Assembly: GCA_023053545.1 (NCBI GenBank)
Contig: JAKZAN010000004.1
Location: forward strand, 310,001 to 374,000
DNA from: Lepidurus packardi
Lineage: Eukaryota; Arthropoda; Branchiopoda; Notostraca; Triopsidae
Length of the DNA stretch: 64,000 nucleotides
Direction: 5' to 3'
The notes below the pieces were generated by a model. It saw only the letters and a list, made by a program, of their open reading frames with translations, was not told the origin of the DNA and did not search any database. Below, piece after piece: positions 35,246 to 46,659 of the stretch (position 1 is the first letter of the stretch; every line of letters begins with the position of its first letter). The position numbers and the translations under genes were made by a program.

Positions 35246-37076
35246 TTAACCCGAAGAAGTAGCAGCGCAGGACTGTTGCACGTAATTAAGGCAAAATCCC
35301 ATATTAGCTTCTTCCACGGCCGCAGCAGCTGAGCCTACTTCGGTGCTGTCCGAGTGGAATCTCAGCTCAAACGAGGGCGAATAACCTAAGTAAATCATTT
35401 AAATATGGAAAAGTAACTTCCTTTTATTTGGAGGGGAAGATCTATTTTTAAGTCAAAATTTACTGTAAACAGCTGCGTTTTTTGTACCGGCCGTAATCGA
35501 GTTCAAGAACACTCCGCAAAGCTTAGACACGCACGGTACTCCAGTGGACTGGGTCACGGAGTTCGCCTTATCGGAGGCGCACGGGATTTGCAGCCAGTCA
35601 TTCGTGCAAGACGCTTCGGTTAAGGAAGTACTGGCCGCTGTACCGGCCAAGCTCGAAAGAGTGAAAGAGGAGGAAATAGGGGCGGTATTAAGCCCATCGG
35701 AGCAGACGGTGTAGCAAATTCCGCAGAAGCCTTGGTTCCGGCGAATGCAGATCTGGTAGTCTTGATTGGAGATTTGGCGGCCAATGACGCCCACAGCCAC
35801 TTTGGTAGTCTCGAAATTGAAACTCTGAATCGTCCCAGTAGGTTCTGTAAAGTACTGCTGGCATTGGTCCGGCGCTAGCAAACAAAACTAAACATTAGAA
35901 CTGGGTCCACCCATGGAACTAAGAAAAGATGCCTCGTTTTTAAAAAAAGGTTCACGAAATTTTCACTTTAAGGCTCCGCTATATCTTAGCTCATTGACAT
36001 AATCACTCACAGATGGCGCTGATGTTTGTTATTGCTAACCGCCTATACCAAGCTAAACTATACGAAAGCCTTAAAAATTACTTCAGGGAAAGTCGATTGC
36101 TCCTTAAAATGATGCTCAGTTAAGTCATAGTAAGGAAACCTACCAGTGAGACGACTGTCACAAGGGATTTGCGACATCTTGATATTCCAAGATCGAGTTT
36201 GGTTAGTCCCAGAAGTGATGAACCCGAGAGACCAAGCGGTCTGTCCAGCAGACATATCGAGGTAGACTAAAGAAAGACATTAGGAAAGTAGTTTAAAATC
36301 TCGAATTTGAAGTTTATTTTCTTGTATGTAGTGAATTTGTGTTACGGTGTTGTCCGGCGTTGTCTCCACAAATAGGTGGAATGGTATTGGAGGCGCCCGA
36401 GGCGGTAAAAAGATCCAGAACGCATTTCTGATCCTGCGGATCGGGCTGAGACAAAGTGAAAGCGATGAAATCCAGTCGCAATTGGCAAATGTTGTCGGAA
36501 AGTTTCTTCACCGTCACCATGCACTGCCCAGCGCCGCTGTACGAAGCTGTAACGCCCCCTGGATGCTGAAAGTACGTGCAGTTCCTGGTAGCCGTTTGCC
36601 CGCATTTCGTGATGAGGACTTTATTACCGAGCAAATGTGTGTGTAGAAACGAAGGAAATAAAAAAGAAGGCACAAACTTGTAAGAAGTGAGAACAAGTAG
36701 CGTTTTCAGTAATAATAGACTTAAAACTGAAGAGTTAGCAATAAACGTACTGGTACAGCAGACGCCGAAGCCCGCCGCGCACGACCCAGCGGCAGTACCG
36801 CCTGCACTCGCGCATTCCGAAGCAGTTAGACAAGTACCGTTGTAGTAATTAGTTCCCAAACAAGCGTTGTTGGGGAATTTCACTACGGTGAACAGCGACA
36901 AAACTGTAGGGATGAGGGAGAAAAAATTGAGAAATGGAGTTTGAAATTTACAATCAAATAAATCAATGCCGATGTATACATTTTCCATCGCGGGTTCCCT
37001 CATCGTTGTCAAAAGTGGTGTTGGTCTCCCCAGCAATGATCGAAACCAGACACAGAATGTAAATGACCACTATCAT
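35246..37076 (-). CDS. Secreted two-CUB-domain protein, paralogue D (diverged)
   Basis: Six coding exons: 37076-36980, 36903-36751, 36618-36346, 36266-36144, 35874-35464, 35385-35246. They total 1197 nt, or 398 residues, in frame. Unlike A, B and C, the start codon and signal peptide (MIVVIYILCLVSIIAG) share one exon, so the start micro-exon is absent. The six-Cys segment (NNAC to GFGVCC), CUB-like domain 1 (CGQTATRNCTYF), CUB-like domain 2 (DQCQQYF, GFCGICY) and the C-terminal block (GFCLNYVQQSC) are conserved. The linker is Ser/Thr/Ala-rich and lacks AAV repeats. All downstream intron phases match the paralogues. It is the most divergent member, so the closer A/B/C set probably arose later by duplication. 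Confidence 0.85.
35970..36051. repeat. Dispersed repeat copy 1 (intron of CUB-D)
   Basis: An about 70-bp family with the core AAGGCTCCG-TATACCTTAGCT and CAGATGGCGCTGATGTTTGT. Other copies lie at 38316-38383 and 45655-45717. This copy is inside CUB-D intron 4. It is probably part of an old short mobile element. Confidence 0.7.
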
Positions 37077-37231
37077 TCTGTGTTTAAATCTTGAATTAAT
37101 CTAAATTAACAGACTTTTTACTGAGACGCGGTACACTTTGCTAGAAATTTGGTTCTCCAATTGGAATTAAAGCCGAGAGTGTCCGATGAGGTTCGAATTG
37201 GATGTGCTGATCAAATCACGATGCAAACATG

Positions 37232-37238
37232 TTTTATA
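37232..37238 (-). promoter_or_regulatory. TATA-like box of CUB-D
   Basis: TATAAAA on the minus strand, with an initiator-like TCAGCAC about 30 bp downstream. It lies further from the ATG (about 155 bp) than in the other paralogues, implying a longer leader. Confidence 0.5.
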
Positions 37239-38315
37239 GAGAAAATGAAGAGCCAAAGACGCGTCTACGATTCATTGCAATAAAGGGTAGTGAAGAGAAA
37301 CCCATGTTTTATTGCTTAATTAGCTTTAGGTTAGCCCTCCTTAATTTTTTCTAATTTTCTTTTTTCTAATAATCTTAAAAATTAACATTCAGAATACTTG
37401 TCACATCTGGTGATCATGATTATTATTTAATATTTGTTCTGATCCAAAGACGTTCAAAAATTAGCCAAGAAAACTCAATTACTCCGGAGATTTCAGACTG
37501 AATTTTAAGCTGGCCTTTAATTGCTACAACACAAGACCTGGAAGTGGAAAGAAAAATTTTAATGAGAGAGAAAAATGAAGGTTGCTTGGAGGTTTTTTTT
37601 ATGGTTTTAATGACTTTATTTGGTCTCACACGAAGGTAAGTCAAGCTTTTCGTAAAACCCCAAGTCTTTTAATTACACGGTAGCCAGTGAATAGGATGTT
37701 ATCGGTGAACAAGTTCGACGGCCGGGACGTGTGGTTTACTGTGAACGTTATGAGAATTTGGGGCTACAGCTACTTAGCTTGGTCACTGAAACTTGAGCGT
37801 GGTTGCGCTTCTGATTACCTTCGACCATTGGATATGGACCATTTAAGGTTGGTTGAACGTTACTTGACTAATGTTATAGCAGCTTTTTCCCTTGCTCCTA
37901 AACATAACTGAGTATGATTTGAGTACGCAACTGACCGATTTGAGCAAGTTTGACTGGAGTATAATTTAGTTAGACTGACTTGAATATGAGTTAGTCCAAC
38001 AGTTCCTTAACGCCAGCAATAGTAACGAAATCATAGAAGTGAAAGTCAAAATGATTATAATTACCCTTACTTCGAAACCAATTCCTAATTTAAATGAATT
38101 CTTATGATTTATATAAAAATCCAGCAAATTCAACCACTCATGGTCCAATAATAATGCAATGCATTAAGAAAACTCCAGTAATTATTGCAGGTTTCTTATA
38201 GAATTTAAAGAATGTGAATGACGTAGACGACTTTTAGTATTCTTTTCAAGGATCTTGAAGGACAAAGTTGACCATCTTTAACGTTCCCAAGTCTCCTTCC
38301 AAATCTTTTAAGTTT

Positions 38316-38383
38316 AAGGCTCCGGTATACCTTAGCTTACTGAAGCGAAACAATCACCAGACGGCAGTGATGTTTGTTATTGT
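38316..38383. repeat. Dispersed repeat copy 2
   Basis: Matches the copy in CUB-D intron 4 and the one at 45655, from AAGGCTCCGGTATACC to TGATGTTTGTTATTG. Confidence 0.7.
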
Positions 38384-38880
38384 TTTTGCGAAAGCCTTGC
38401 GTAAGAAAGTAAAAAGCAGTAAATATTTAGGTACTAGCCCGCACATTTTCTACGCTTGTTTTGCTTCTGGAAAGTTCACGATTTGTCCAACCAAGGCGTC
38501 GAAATTTTGGGGCAACATTTCTCGAAAACCCCTTATCATATTTAAAATCAATTTATGCCATGCATTAATTCTTCCAGTACGAAGTACACTCAATGAAAAT
38601 TCTCTTATTCCACGTATTTCAAAACTTAATTTACATACTACTACTATTTACAATTTATTATGCACGTATTTTTGGTTTAGACTATTTGAATGCCCCACAT
38701 AAGTTGCCCCACCCCCATTGATGTCGCCCACTAGAGAACGAACCCGTTGGTCCAGAACACTCTGGCCCTTTCTGTACTGATCCGCCCACGCCTTCTTACG
38801 GTGGAATTGTCTTCTTCGCCCAATGCTTGTAACTATTTTTGACAGTCTTTCGCCAGTTTCTTCGAGTGCCGTTTATGGTA

Positions 38881-39183
38881 TCACTCATCCTTTTCGTTAG
38901 TGCATTTTCCCGTTCTCCAATACAAATAGTTTCTCGCCCAAATCATAAGTTTATGTATTTTTCCTTCGCCGAATTCCAAGTCTAAGTTTTCTTCTCGTTT
39001 GGATAACCACAGAGAGTTAGCTTTTGGTTGGTAGGGTTTCGTGTTGGAGAGCACGTCGTACTGGATAGTAGGTGGCGGGATCACCACACCCCAGCGACCG
39101 TAGAACGTTGGCCAAACGATATCCAAAAAGGGCTGGTAGCGTCGCTCAAACACGAACGGGAAGATGGTAATGTCCACTTGCTA
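38881..39183 (-). other. Exon-like ORF of unknown, probably transposon-derived, protein
   Basis: A minus-strand frame of about 100 codons follows a TTTTAG acceptor and ends at a stop. It begins QVDITIFPFVFERRYQPF and contains FGEGKIHKLMIWARN. The composition is protein-like and the block lies beside transposon repeats, so it may be the last exon of a TE gene. I do not recognise the family and found no confident upstream exon. Confidence 0.3.
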
Positions 39184-39239
39184 AAATTATTTTGCTTTGG
39201 CGTTTACTATTATTCGATGTTTCGATATGTCAAAAAGCC

Positions 39240-39604
39240 AAGTATGGAGCTTACGTGTGTTACTGCGTTCCCTACTAAGCCTTCGCCGGTACCGTTAACG
39301 ACCACCGTACTGCCGAACGTCCCAGCCTCTGGTCTTATCACCGAGCTCCTTAATTCGGTATATTGTATTTTTCTTATTTTTTTTATTTTTTTTTTAGATT
39401 TTTTTTCTTTTTATTTACCTTAGATGGAGACTACTCATGAGACTATCAAAGAGTTCCATATTACTCCCACGCCAGCTGACCAAAGTACCGTCTGCGGTGC
39501 GCTCGCTCGACACGAACGGGGGCATCTGGATTTAGAAATGGTAGAAATATATACAAAATTAGAAGAAGCTTAGGGGAAAACTTTTACTTCCAGAGATCCA
39601 ACTA
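39240..39604 (+). repeat. 365-bp dispersed repeat, copy 1 (contains a two-exon-like ORF)
   Basis: Nearly identical to 44717-45079 apart from the length of a poly-T run. On the plus strand it starts with an ATG frame (MELTCVTAFPTKPSPVP). A 65-bp T-rich segment with intron borders (GTATAT...CTTAG, 39359-39423) separates this from an in-frame second block (METTHETIKEF ... YTKLEEA, stop). Together they give an 88-codon spliced frame. No protein family is recognised. It may be an exon pair spread by a transposon. Confidence 0.8.
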
Positions 39605-40512
39605 ATAGCGATCTTCACTGGCTACTCTGGAGTACTCTTTTTTACTCCGAGTAGCGGCGGCATCTTTTACTGAGCCAGCCAGAGGGGAAGTTACTCTTGT
39701 TGACGCCCTTCACTGGAAATCTCACTCCGTTTCGAGTCAAAAAGAGTACCCTCGGCGACCCCGTCTTTGAAGACGGAGTAGGATATCCAGAGTGCGTTCG
39801 TTTGCGCGGGAAACATGGATCCAAATGGAGAGAAATTGTTACTTGCTTTGCTTGAAGAAACGTCTTCAAGTTCCAGTAGTAATTGTGACGAAGAAAATTA
39901 TGGAAGAATGATGTGTATGCTTTTAGCAGAAAGATCCAAAACCCAGAATTCCAGATTTTGTATCGAATGTGCACAAGTACTCAGATTGGGAAGTATATAG
40001 CATATCTGTTCCACACAGAGGCACAGTTTAATAATAATGTTGTTAACAGTTTAAACGAAACTTTAGGATTACTCGGCAAGTTTCAGAGCTGCTAATTGAC
40101 ATGTTTACAAACTTCAAGTCATTTTCTTGACACAGCCTGCACTTTGATTTCTCGTAACATATTTCCGAATCAATAAGAGGATATTTGCAAAACAAATACA
40201 GAATACCTTCAGCTAGCACTGAGCAAAGAAAATCGCTTCTTATCATTGCTAAACCACCTTCACTAGTAAGTATACATTCCTGAAAAAACCACCATTTATT
40301 TAAAACTTCTAAAAAAAGTAAAAACTTCTAAAAAGACGTAAGTTGCGCGGGCAAAAAGCGTAAACAAGTATGGCTGCGGTTTACTCCTAAAATTACCAGC
40401 GCCCTCCACTGGGAGTAGCGAATCCGAGATCTTACGGCGAATCTGCAGTTTCGGAGTACGCTTTCCCAGAGTAGAGTGACACCCTCAGAGTGGCCAGTGA
40501 AAATCGCTATTA
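39605..40512. mobile_element. Short DNA transposon with terminal inverted repeats (non-autonomous)
   Basis: The left end ATAGCGATCTTCACTGGC and the right end GCCAGTGAAAATCGCTAT are inverted repeats with one mismatch. Similarity extends for about 28 bp and each end is flanked by TA. Inside is a small plus-strand ORF (39815-40000, Ser-rich) and scraps that could be a broken transposase. It inserted at the edge of 365-bp repeat copy 1. A Tc1/mariner-like (TA target) or Harbinger-like origin is possible; I cannot decide. Confidence 0.65.
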
Positions 40513-40739
40513 ACTTCAATCTCAGCGGCCATTGTTGTGGCCAAATCTAGGCGCGCTTTATGAAACTTTGCTAGTTTCATAAAGCTCGCGGGAGACGCTT
40601 TAGGAGACTTACATGCCACATAATTCCTTTTGTCTTATAAGCTAATTCGTAGTATAAACCTATTTGACATCATGCTGAGATTAGCTCATTAATTAACCGG
40701 GCCTGTTATGGCTAGTTGCCAGGAAATCGCCTGCGGGTA
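40513..40739. repeat. Composite repeat related to 45960-46100 and 47102-47169
   Basis: The left part matches 45960-46100 (GCCATTGTTGTGGCCAAATC, TTATGAAACTTTGCTAG). The right part matches 47102-47169 and, inverted, 32119-32183 (AACCGGGCCTGTTATG, ATCGCCTGCGGGTA). It looks like an internally deleted copy of a longer element. A local palindrome ATGAAACTTTGCTAGTTTCAT is present only here. Confidence 0.65.
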
Positions 40740-40740
40740 A

Positions 40741-41400
40741 GGGTTGGCGGGCTTTTGCGTATAGGACAAAGGGAACAGTGACACAGATTCCCCGATCTCA
40801 AAGAAATTAACTTTTTTAGGCTCATATGTATCGAAAAGGCCTCCAATACGCAAAACTATATCGTTTTCAGCAAGTTACAAGTTTGACTCTTTTATAATAG
40901 TAATTGATCTCAAAAAACGCCCTTGGAAACTTACAGGGTTGGCGGGCTTTTGCGTATAGGACAAAGGGAACAGTGACACAGATTCCCCGATCTCAAAGAA
41001 ATTAACTTTTTTAGGCTCATATGTATCGAAAAAGCCTCCAATACGTATAAATTTATCGTTTCAGCAAGTTTGACTCTTTTATAATAGTAGATGATCTCAA
41101 AAAACGCCCTTGGAACCTTACAGGGTTGGCGGGCTTTTGCGTATAGTACAAAGGGAACAGTGACACAGATTCCCCGATTTAAAAAAAATTAACTTTTTTA
41201 GGCTCATATGTATCGAAAAGGCCTCCAATATGCAAAACTATATCGTTTTCAGCAAGTTACAAGTTTGACTCTTTTATAATAGTAATTGATCTCAAAAAAC
41301 GCCCTTGGAAACTTAGAGGGTTGGCGGGCTTTTGCGTATAGTACAAAGGGACTATAGTGACACAAGTTTCCCCAATTTTAATTAATTAATTTTAAGCTGA
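40741..41400. repeat. 195-bp tandem satellite, about 3.3 copies
   Basis: Units start with GGGTTGGCGGGCTTTTGCGT at 40741, 40936, 41123 and 41318. Periods are 195, 187 and 195 bp; the second unit lacks TTACAAG. The last copy decays after about 60 bp. No ORF is present. Confidence 0.93.
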
Positions 41401-42102
41401 TACCGATTAGGGATCTCGTAAGTCTGGCGTTTGGAAGGTAAAGACGAAAAAATTGGTATCCAGCCCTTTTTCGCCTTTGATTTTGACAAAATATGTGAAG
41501 CGGATCTCAGCCCTCCTGAGTCACGTGACATCACGCGACTGGCACGTGTTTGGCCACACGTGTTTGGCCACGTGTTTGGCCACATGTTTGGCCATATAAA
41601 ATATCCCACCCGGAGCAGGAAGACGCTCTTGTCTTTCTGGTTTCCGAACTGCCTCAATTATTTTGAGGCCTGATACTTACGCATTCTACACCAAAGGAAA
41701 TTTTCGCACTTATTTTCGCATTTACGGAAATACAGTCCCCTTAAGCAAAATTCATGTATTTATAAACATACATAAAATTTACACATAAAAACCATGCTCG
41801 CAAACTTCACCTATCTGCGCCCCACTTTGAAACCGATAAAGCAAAAAGTCATGCTTAATGCCTACTGCAAAAATTTGGCATGCACAACTATAATCCACGG
41901 AATCTAAATTAGACTACAAGAACTAACCCAGAGAATCGGAAGACTAATAGACACTATAATATAACCATGTAGAGACAAAACTTACAGCAACTTACCTTTA
42001 ATGTTACTTTTCATCTTTTACGCACCATTGGCAATTCAACTTTACAAAATAGATAATTGAAAATAGATAGATAATTGAAATATATTGATAATAGATAGAT
42101 AA
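41401..42102. other. Non-coding stretch with short repeats
   Basis: Holds four copies of a CACGTGTTTGGC-like 12-13-bp repeat at about 41540-41595, the first copy of a 78-bp direct repeat (41827-41904), and a TAGATAATTGAA microrepeat at 42050-42107. No gene was seen. Confidence 0.6.
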
Positions 42103-42180
42103 TTGAAACCGATAAAGCAAAAAGTCATGCTTAATGCCTACTGCAAAAATTTGGCATGCACAACTATAATCCACGGAATC
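41827..42180. repeat. 78-bp direct repeat pair at the 3' end of the KDZ gene
   Basis: Positions 41827-41904 and 42103-42180 look identical (TTGAAACCGATAAAGCAAAA ... CCACGGAATC), 276 bp apart. The right copy overlaps the last KDZ exon. The left copy is probably a duplicated piece of it. Confidence 0.9.
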
Positions 42181-45100
42181 CGCTACAGCTGAGATTTCTC
42201 TTTTTAAGCTTCTAATTTGGGCTTTGAGTTTTCCTTCTGCAACAAAACGGTATGTGTGTTGCAAACATTTTTTCACTGCTCCCGATGTTATTGGGTCCAG
42301 TTCCGGTGGGTCGTAGATGTCGTCTTCGATACTTTCACTTTCGGCTGGCAGACTATTTAATTAATTGAAACACGTTAAATTCAGAAGTTATATACGAAAC
42401 GGAAAATTTTTACCTGTGAAAAAACTTTTCGACTATTTCGACCTCTCGCGGTGTCGGAGCACGAGCTGGATCTGACAAGTTTGCTACGAGATAAACACGG
42501 AATATTGCAAGACATAATTAACAAAACAGACTTGTACCATCTGCCTTTTGTCTCCAGGAGTCTCGCTCTGCACGCAACTGATCACCACTGAAGCCGTATC
42601 CTTGCAGCTCTTCTTCGAGGGAACAGATCTGTTTAGGAATCTGCAGGCACATCAACAAAATACCTATTCTTTTTCTGGCAGTAGCAGTATTTGCATAAAA
42701 AGCAGAAAAACATAGCGAAAAAGAATAGATATAGTACTCAATCAATTACCTCTTCGTATCTTTCTGAAAGAGCTTTTGGCAGCGATTCCTCCTTCTTGGT
42801 ATTCCAGTACACCGCGTGTTGCGTCAGCATTTCATTTCGACCTAGGAAAATCAAAGCAGCTACAGAAAAACTCCAGTTACTTGAAACTTACCAGCTTTGT
42901 CCATACGCTTGGTCGTCTGGCCGATTCTTGAAGCATAGGCGTTTACGAGTTCTACGTGTTCACCCGTGCTTGTGCCGAGTCCCTCCTGGAAAGTTCCGCT
43001 CCAAACGCGCTAAACATGATTATTCAGCAAAATTATATAGAAAATCTAGGTAGCTCACCTCGCAGTCTGCATTATGATTCTTGGCATGCCACACAGAAAG
43101 GAAAGGAGTCACGTTTTTCTGCATATCGACAACGTCGCTAAGGGGGTGATCGTTACCCTGCTCCAATACGGCCCTAATGTCACTGGTCAGGCCCTCCAAA
43201 AATGGCCAAAATTGGCACATGACATCCATAGAAATAAACCGAACGTTCATTTCTCGGCAAAGTTCACGTAGTACAAAGAGCGGATAAGAGTAAATTTCGC
43301 CTCTAAACATGTTGAGGCCGCCCAGAATGAACTCATGTCGGCATGATGCAATGTAAACCACAGTATCGTCTAGTTTAATGAACGACTGGCACTCAGCCCT
43401 AGCCACTTTCCATTCGGATGCCTTGCAATTGTTTTTCTTCCCCTGAAATTGTAATAAAATAATTAGTTGCTATAACTAACGCCGTAAGCGTACAAACCTT
43501 TGACAAACGTTTCTGCCTCAAGTTATTTATTGCGGCATCAAAGTTTAAAACTTCCTCGTCAGGAAACAAAAACACGCCCTCTGAATAACAGCGGCGCAAG
43601 GATCTGAATATACATACATACTCGTGAATTACCTCGCTATGAGTGTACCATTCGATACCTGGATTTAAGTTTGAATCTATACACCTTCTTGTTGCCATCA
43701 ACATGAACGACATGGCACATTTTATGACACGCTGGGCAGTGCAAACGAAAACCTTTTCTCCCTGGTGAGCGATCACGGCCAGATTCCACCTCATCGACAA
43801 AACCGTTCAGTCCGGACATGCATCGAACCCATTCTTCAAACGCGTCCTTAAATGCGGTTGGGGAGATGTTCATTACCTACAGAAAAGAGGTACAGTACAA
43901 GAGAAATAGAATAAGTCGTCATTGTTATGCATTCAACCAGTACAATACTTACACGTGCATCTAAGTCTTTTGAGAGACGTTGAAGGGAAGCAAGAAACGC
44001 TCTTACTGCGAGCCCAGGACTTTCCATTCTTAAAAAGAAGAACGTGTGCAGTGTTTCGGTCGAGAATATATAGCACCCTTTAAAGTAAGAGTAGAAAAGA
44101 GTTAGGCAATCAGTCTTTAAAGGTCCCGTTTATACCTCCGTAAATATTGGACGAACCAGCGAAATAGTTAGAAGAAACGAGATTTTCCCAATCGACTTTA
44201 TGAATGAAAGTGCACGAATGGCATTTCACGGCCGGAAGGAATATATCATGTCGACCTAATGGGAAATAAAAAAGAAATGCAAGTGATAGGACATTACTAC
44301 TTCTCTGACAGAATACCTCGCATGGACACGAATTTGCAGGGGATATCAATAATGCACTCGACTTCTCCAGAGTCGCAGTTTTTACAATTGCTTTCAAGAC
44401 TTGCCGGGATTGCACGATCTAAAGCAGATGAAAGAGTTCAATGTTTTTTCCTGATCGATTTATTAAGAAGATATACCATCGTTGCCCAGAGAGTATGATC
44501 CACCCTGCTGTAAAACTAAAGTCTGACAAGGTTTAAGGGTCGTCTTAAAACCAACAGCCCAAGTATAACGAACGTGCGTAGCTAAGAATTTGTGTTTTAA
44601 TGTGTCACATGTGACGCACAAAGCCCCACAGCCGTCTTCGCACCTGCAATGCTTCACAAATTAAATAATAGAAGCACTTAAAAAGTACCTAATAATCGCC
44701 GGATTTATTTTAGCCGAAGTATGGAGCTTACGTGTGTTACTGCGTTCCCTACTAAGCCCTCGCCGGTACCGTTAACGACCACCGTACTGCCGAACGTCCC
44801 AGCCTCTGGTCTTATCACCGAGCTCCTTAATTCGGTATATTGTATTTTTCTTATTTTTTTTTTTTTTTTTAGATTTTTTTTCTTTTTATTTACCTTAGAT
44901 GGAGACTACTCATGAGACTATCAAAGAGTTCCATATTACTCCCACGCCAGCTGACCAAAGTACCGTCTGCGGTGCGCTCGCTCGACACGAACGGGGGCAT
45001 CTGGATTTAGAAATGGTAGAAATATATACAAAATTAGAAGAAGCTTAGGGGAAAACTTTTACTTCCAGAGATCCAACTATGATATGCTGACGTTCCCAGT

Positions 45101-45626
45101 CTGACAGAGTACATCGACGGTCGATGTAACTGAACTGGTGAATTTGCGGAAGTACGGTTCCATTATTTCGCCCAAGGCTGACTCTTCTACTGGCGTCTTT
45201 GTGCCAATCTTGTAGGATTCCCAGTAGAGCGGACTGTCCTGTAGCAATGGGTTGCGGGATGCGGAGATGGGTGACACAGGAAAGTGTGTTTAAGACCAGC
45301 AATCGCACCGTTCGCGAAGGGAAATTTTCTAAATGAAGTGGGTGCAGCAACGGAAATTTTCCTTGAGCAACAATGAAAAGCACGTCGCTGTGAGGTGGAG
45401 GGAAGTTTTTTAAAATCCCTATTTTTAAAAAATAAGAAAATACACAATTAATATTAGATTTTTTTTATGAAGTAGGAGTCTCTTTTTATACTCAGTCGTT
45501 GATAACGAATCATCGCACTGATGACTTCCGAATATCCATCTTGCAACTGCAATTCCCGGACGGCCAACTCCATCACGTTTTTCTCACGCAGTTCCAATTT
45601 TGGAAGGTCAGGAGACAGAAATGCTA
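42103..45626 (-). pseudogene. KDZ-family (Kyakuja-Dileera-Zisupton) transposase gene, interrupted
   Basis: At least ten minus-strand exon blocks carry KDZ motifs in order: N-terminal block (45626-45454), WERQHIIV block (to 45079), Cys cluster (HCRCEDGCGALCVTC, near 44650), CKNCDSGEVECIIDIPC (near 44370) joined to GRHDIFLPAVKCHSC (near 44230), SSNYFAGSS, CPACHKMCHVVHVDGN (near 43720), then the catalytic-core region CRHEFILGGLNMFRGEIYSY, SMDVMCQFWPF and HAKNHNADC (43400-43060). WSGTFQEGLGTSTGEHVE (near 42970) and alpha-helical C-terminal blocks follow. KDZ enzymes are DDE-type cut-and-paste transposases with Cys-rich N-termini. The 365-bp repeat (44717-45079) sits between exons. I could not define the first exon or all splice sites, so the gene may be broken; TIRs were not found. 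Confidence 0.7.
44717..45079 (+). repeat. 365-bp dispersed repeat, copy 2 (inside the KDZ gene)
   Basis: Same sequence as 39240-39604, from AAGTATGGAGCTTACG to CAGAGATCCAACTA. It contains the same two-part ORF with T-rich intron-like spacer on the plus strand, antisense to the KDZ gene. No clear inverted ends or target duplication were seen. Confidence 0.8.
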
Positions 45627-45654
45627 CTGTTAACAAGTAAAAAAGACAACTATT

Positions 45655-46659
45655 AAGGCTCCCGTATACCTTAGCTTATTGATGCGAAACAGTCACAGAT
45701 GGCGCTGGTTTGTTATTCTTTTGCTTCAGAAAAGTGCAAAATTCATGTTACTACTTTAGTACTCACTGGAAAAAAGGTCGACTGGTTGTGCACTAGCTGT
45801 TAGTATGCGCAAGTTTACCGTCAAAGAATTTTTTTATCGTTCCGAAATTCCCTATGATAACCGCCTACACCGAGTTAAGGCCATGGTGTACATCTTAGAT
45901 CATATACACTATTGATAGGGCACGGCTATGTGGACCATAGGATGTGGACGGCTGTGCTCGGCTTAACTTCAAACTCAGCCGCCATTGTTGTGGCCAAATC
46001 TAGGCGCGCTTTATGAAACTTTGCTAGAGAGACGCATGCCACATAATTCCTTTTGTCTTATAAGCTGATTCGTAGTATAAGCCTATTTGACATTACTGTG
46101 AATAAGTTCAGACGGGAAAAAAATGGACCGAACAAATCCTTTGACTTCCCTACAACTGGACTCCCTACAACCCTTTTCCATTGCCCAAGCAATCCTACGT
46201 TAGTTCATGGATACCTGTTCGAAATACTTATCTATAAAAAAAATATTAGACATAAAAAATAACGTTCATATGAAAGGCTATATTCTTCCCATTTTTCTCT
46301 CTTTTCTTATAACCTGGGATGGAGCACTTTTGCACCATTGTTTCTCATGGAATCCTACAAAAGCCGAACCATGGAAACGAAGATGATTATAAACAAAAAT
46401 CGCCGTTGCTGTGGCCAAATCTACGACTGTGCCATCCCTATCTATAGTATATATGATCTAAGGTGTACTTCAAGTAGTTGATCGTGATTTGTCAGAAGGG
46501 GGCACTGATGTCATACCCGTTCTCAATGTAATTTCATAAGCTTCAAATGTTTTTAAAATAAGCAGAAAGAGATCATTGAAAAACTATTTTTTTTTAAATG
46601 TCTTAATAGGAAAATCTAGTCCCGTCACTTCCTATATGATTTATTTGAAATTTAAAAAA
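45655..46659. repeat. Dispersed repeats right of KDZ gene, no gene
   Basis: Contains dispersed-repeat copy 3 (45655-45717), the block at 45960-46100 shared with 40513-40650, and a further GCTGTGGCCAAATCTA copy near 46395. The rest is A/T-rich. Short ORFs show no recognisable motif. Confidence 0.55.

Larger units (their letters stand above)
37077..38880. other. Intergenic region right of CUB-D
   Basis: Contains the CUB-D promoter and, further right, unremarkable A/T-rich sequence with one dispersed-repeat copy (38316-38383). Short ORFs such as 37687-37911 and 38268-38702 show no motif or splice context. Confidence 0.45.

Noticed and set aside
38268..38702. 144-codon plus-strand ORF
   Set aside because: It begins beside a dispersed repeat, has no recognisable domain and an A/T-driven composition.
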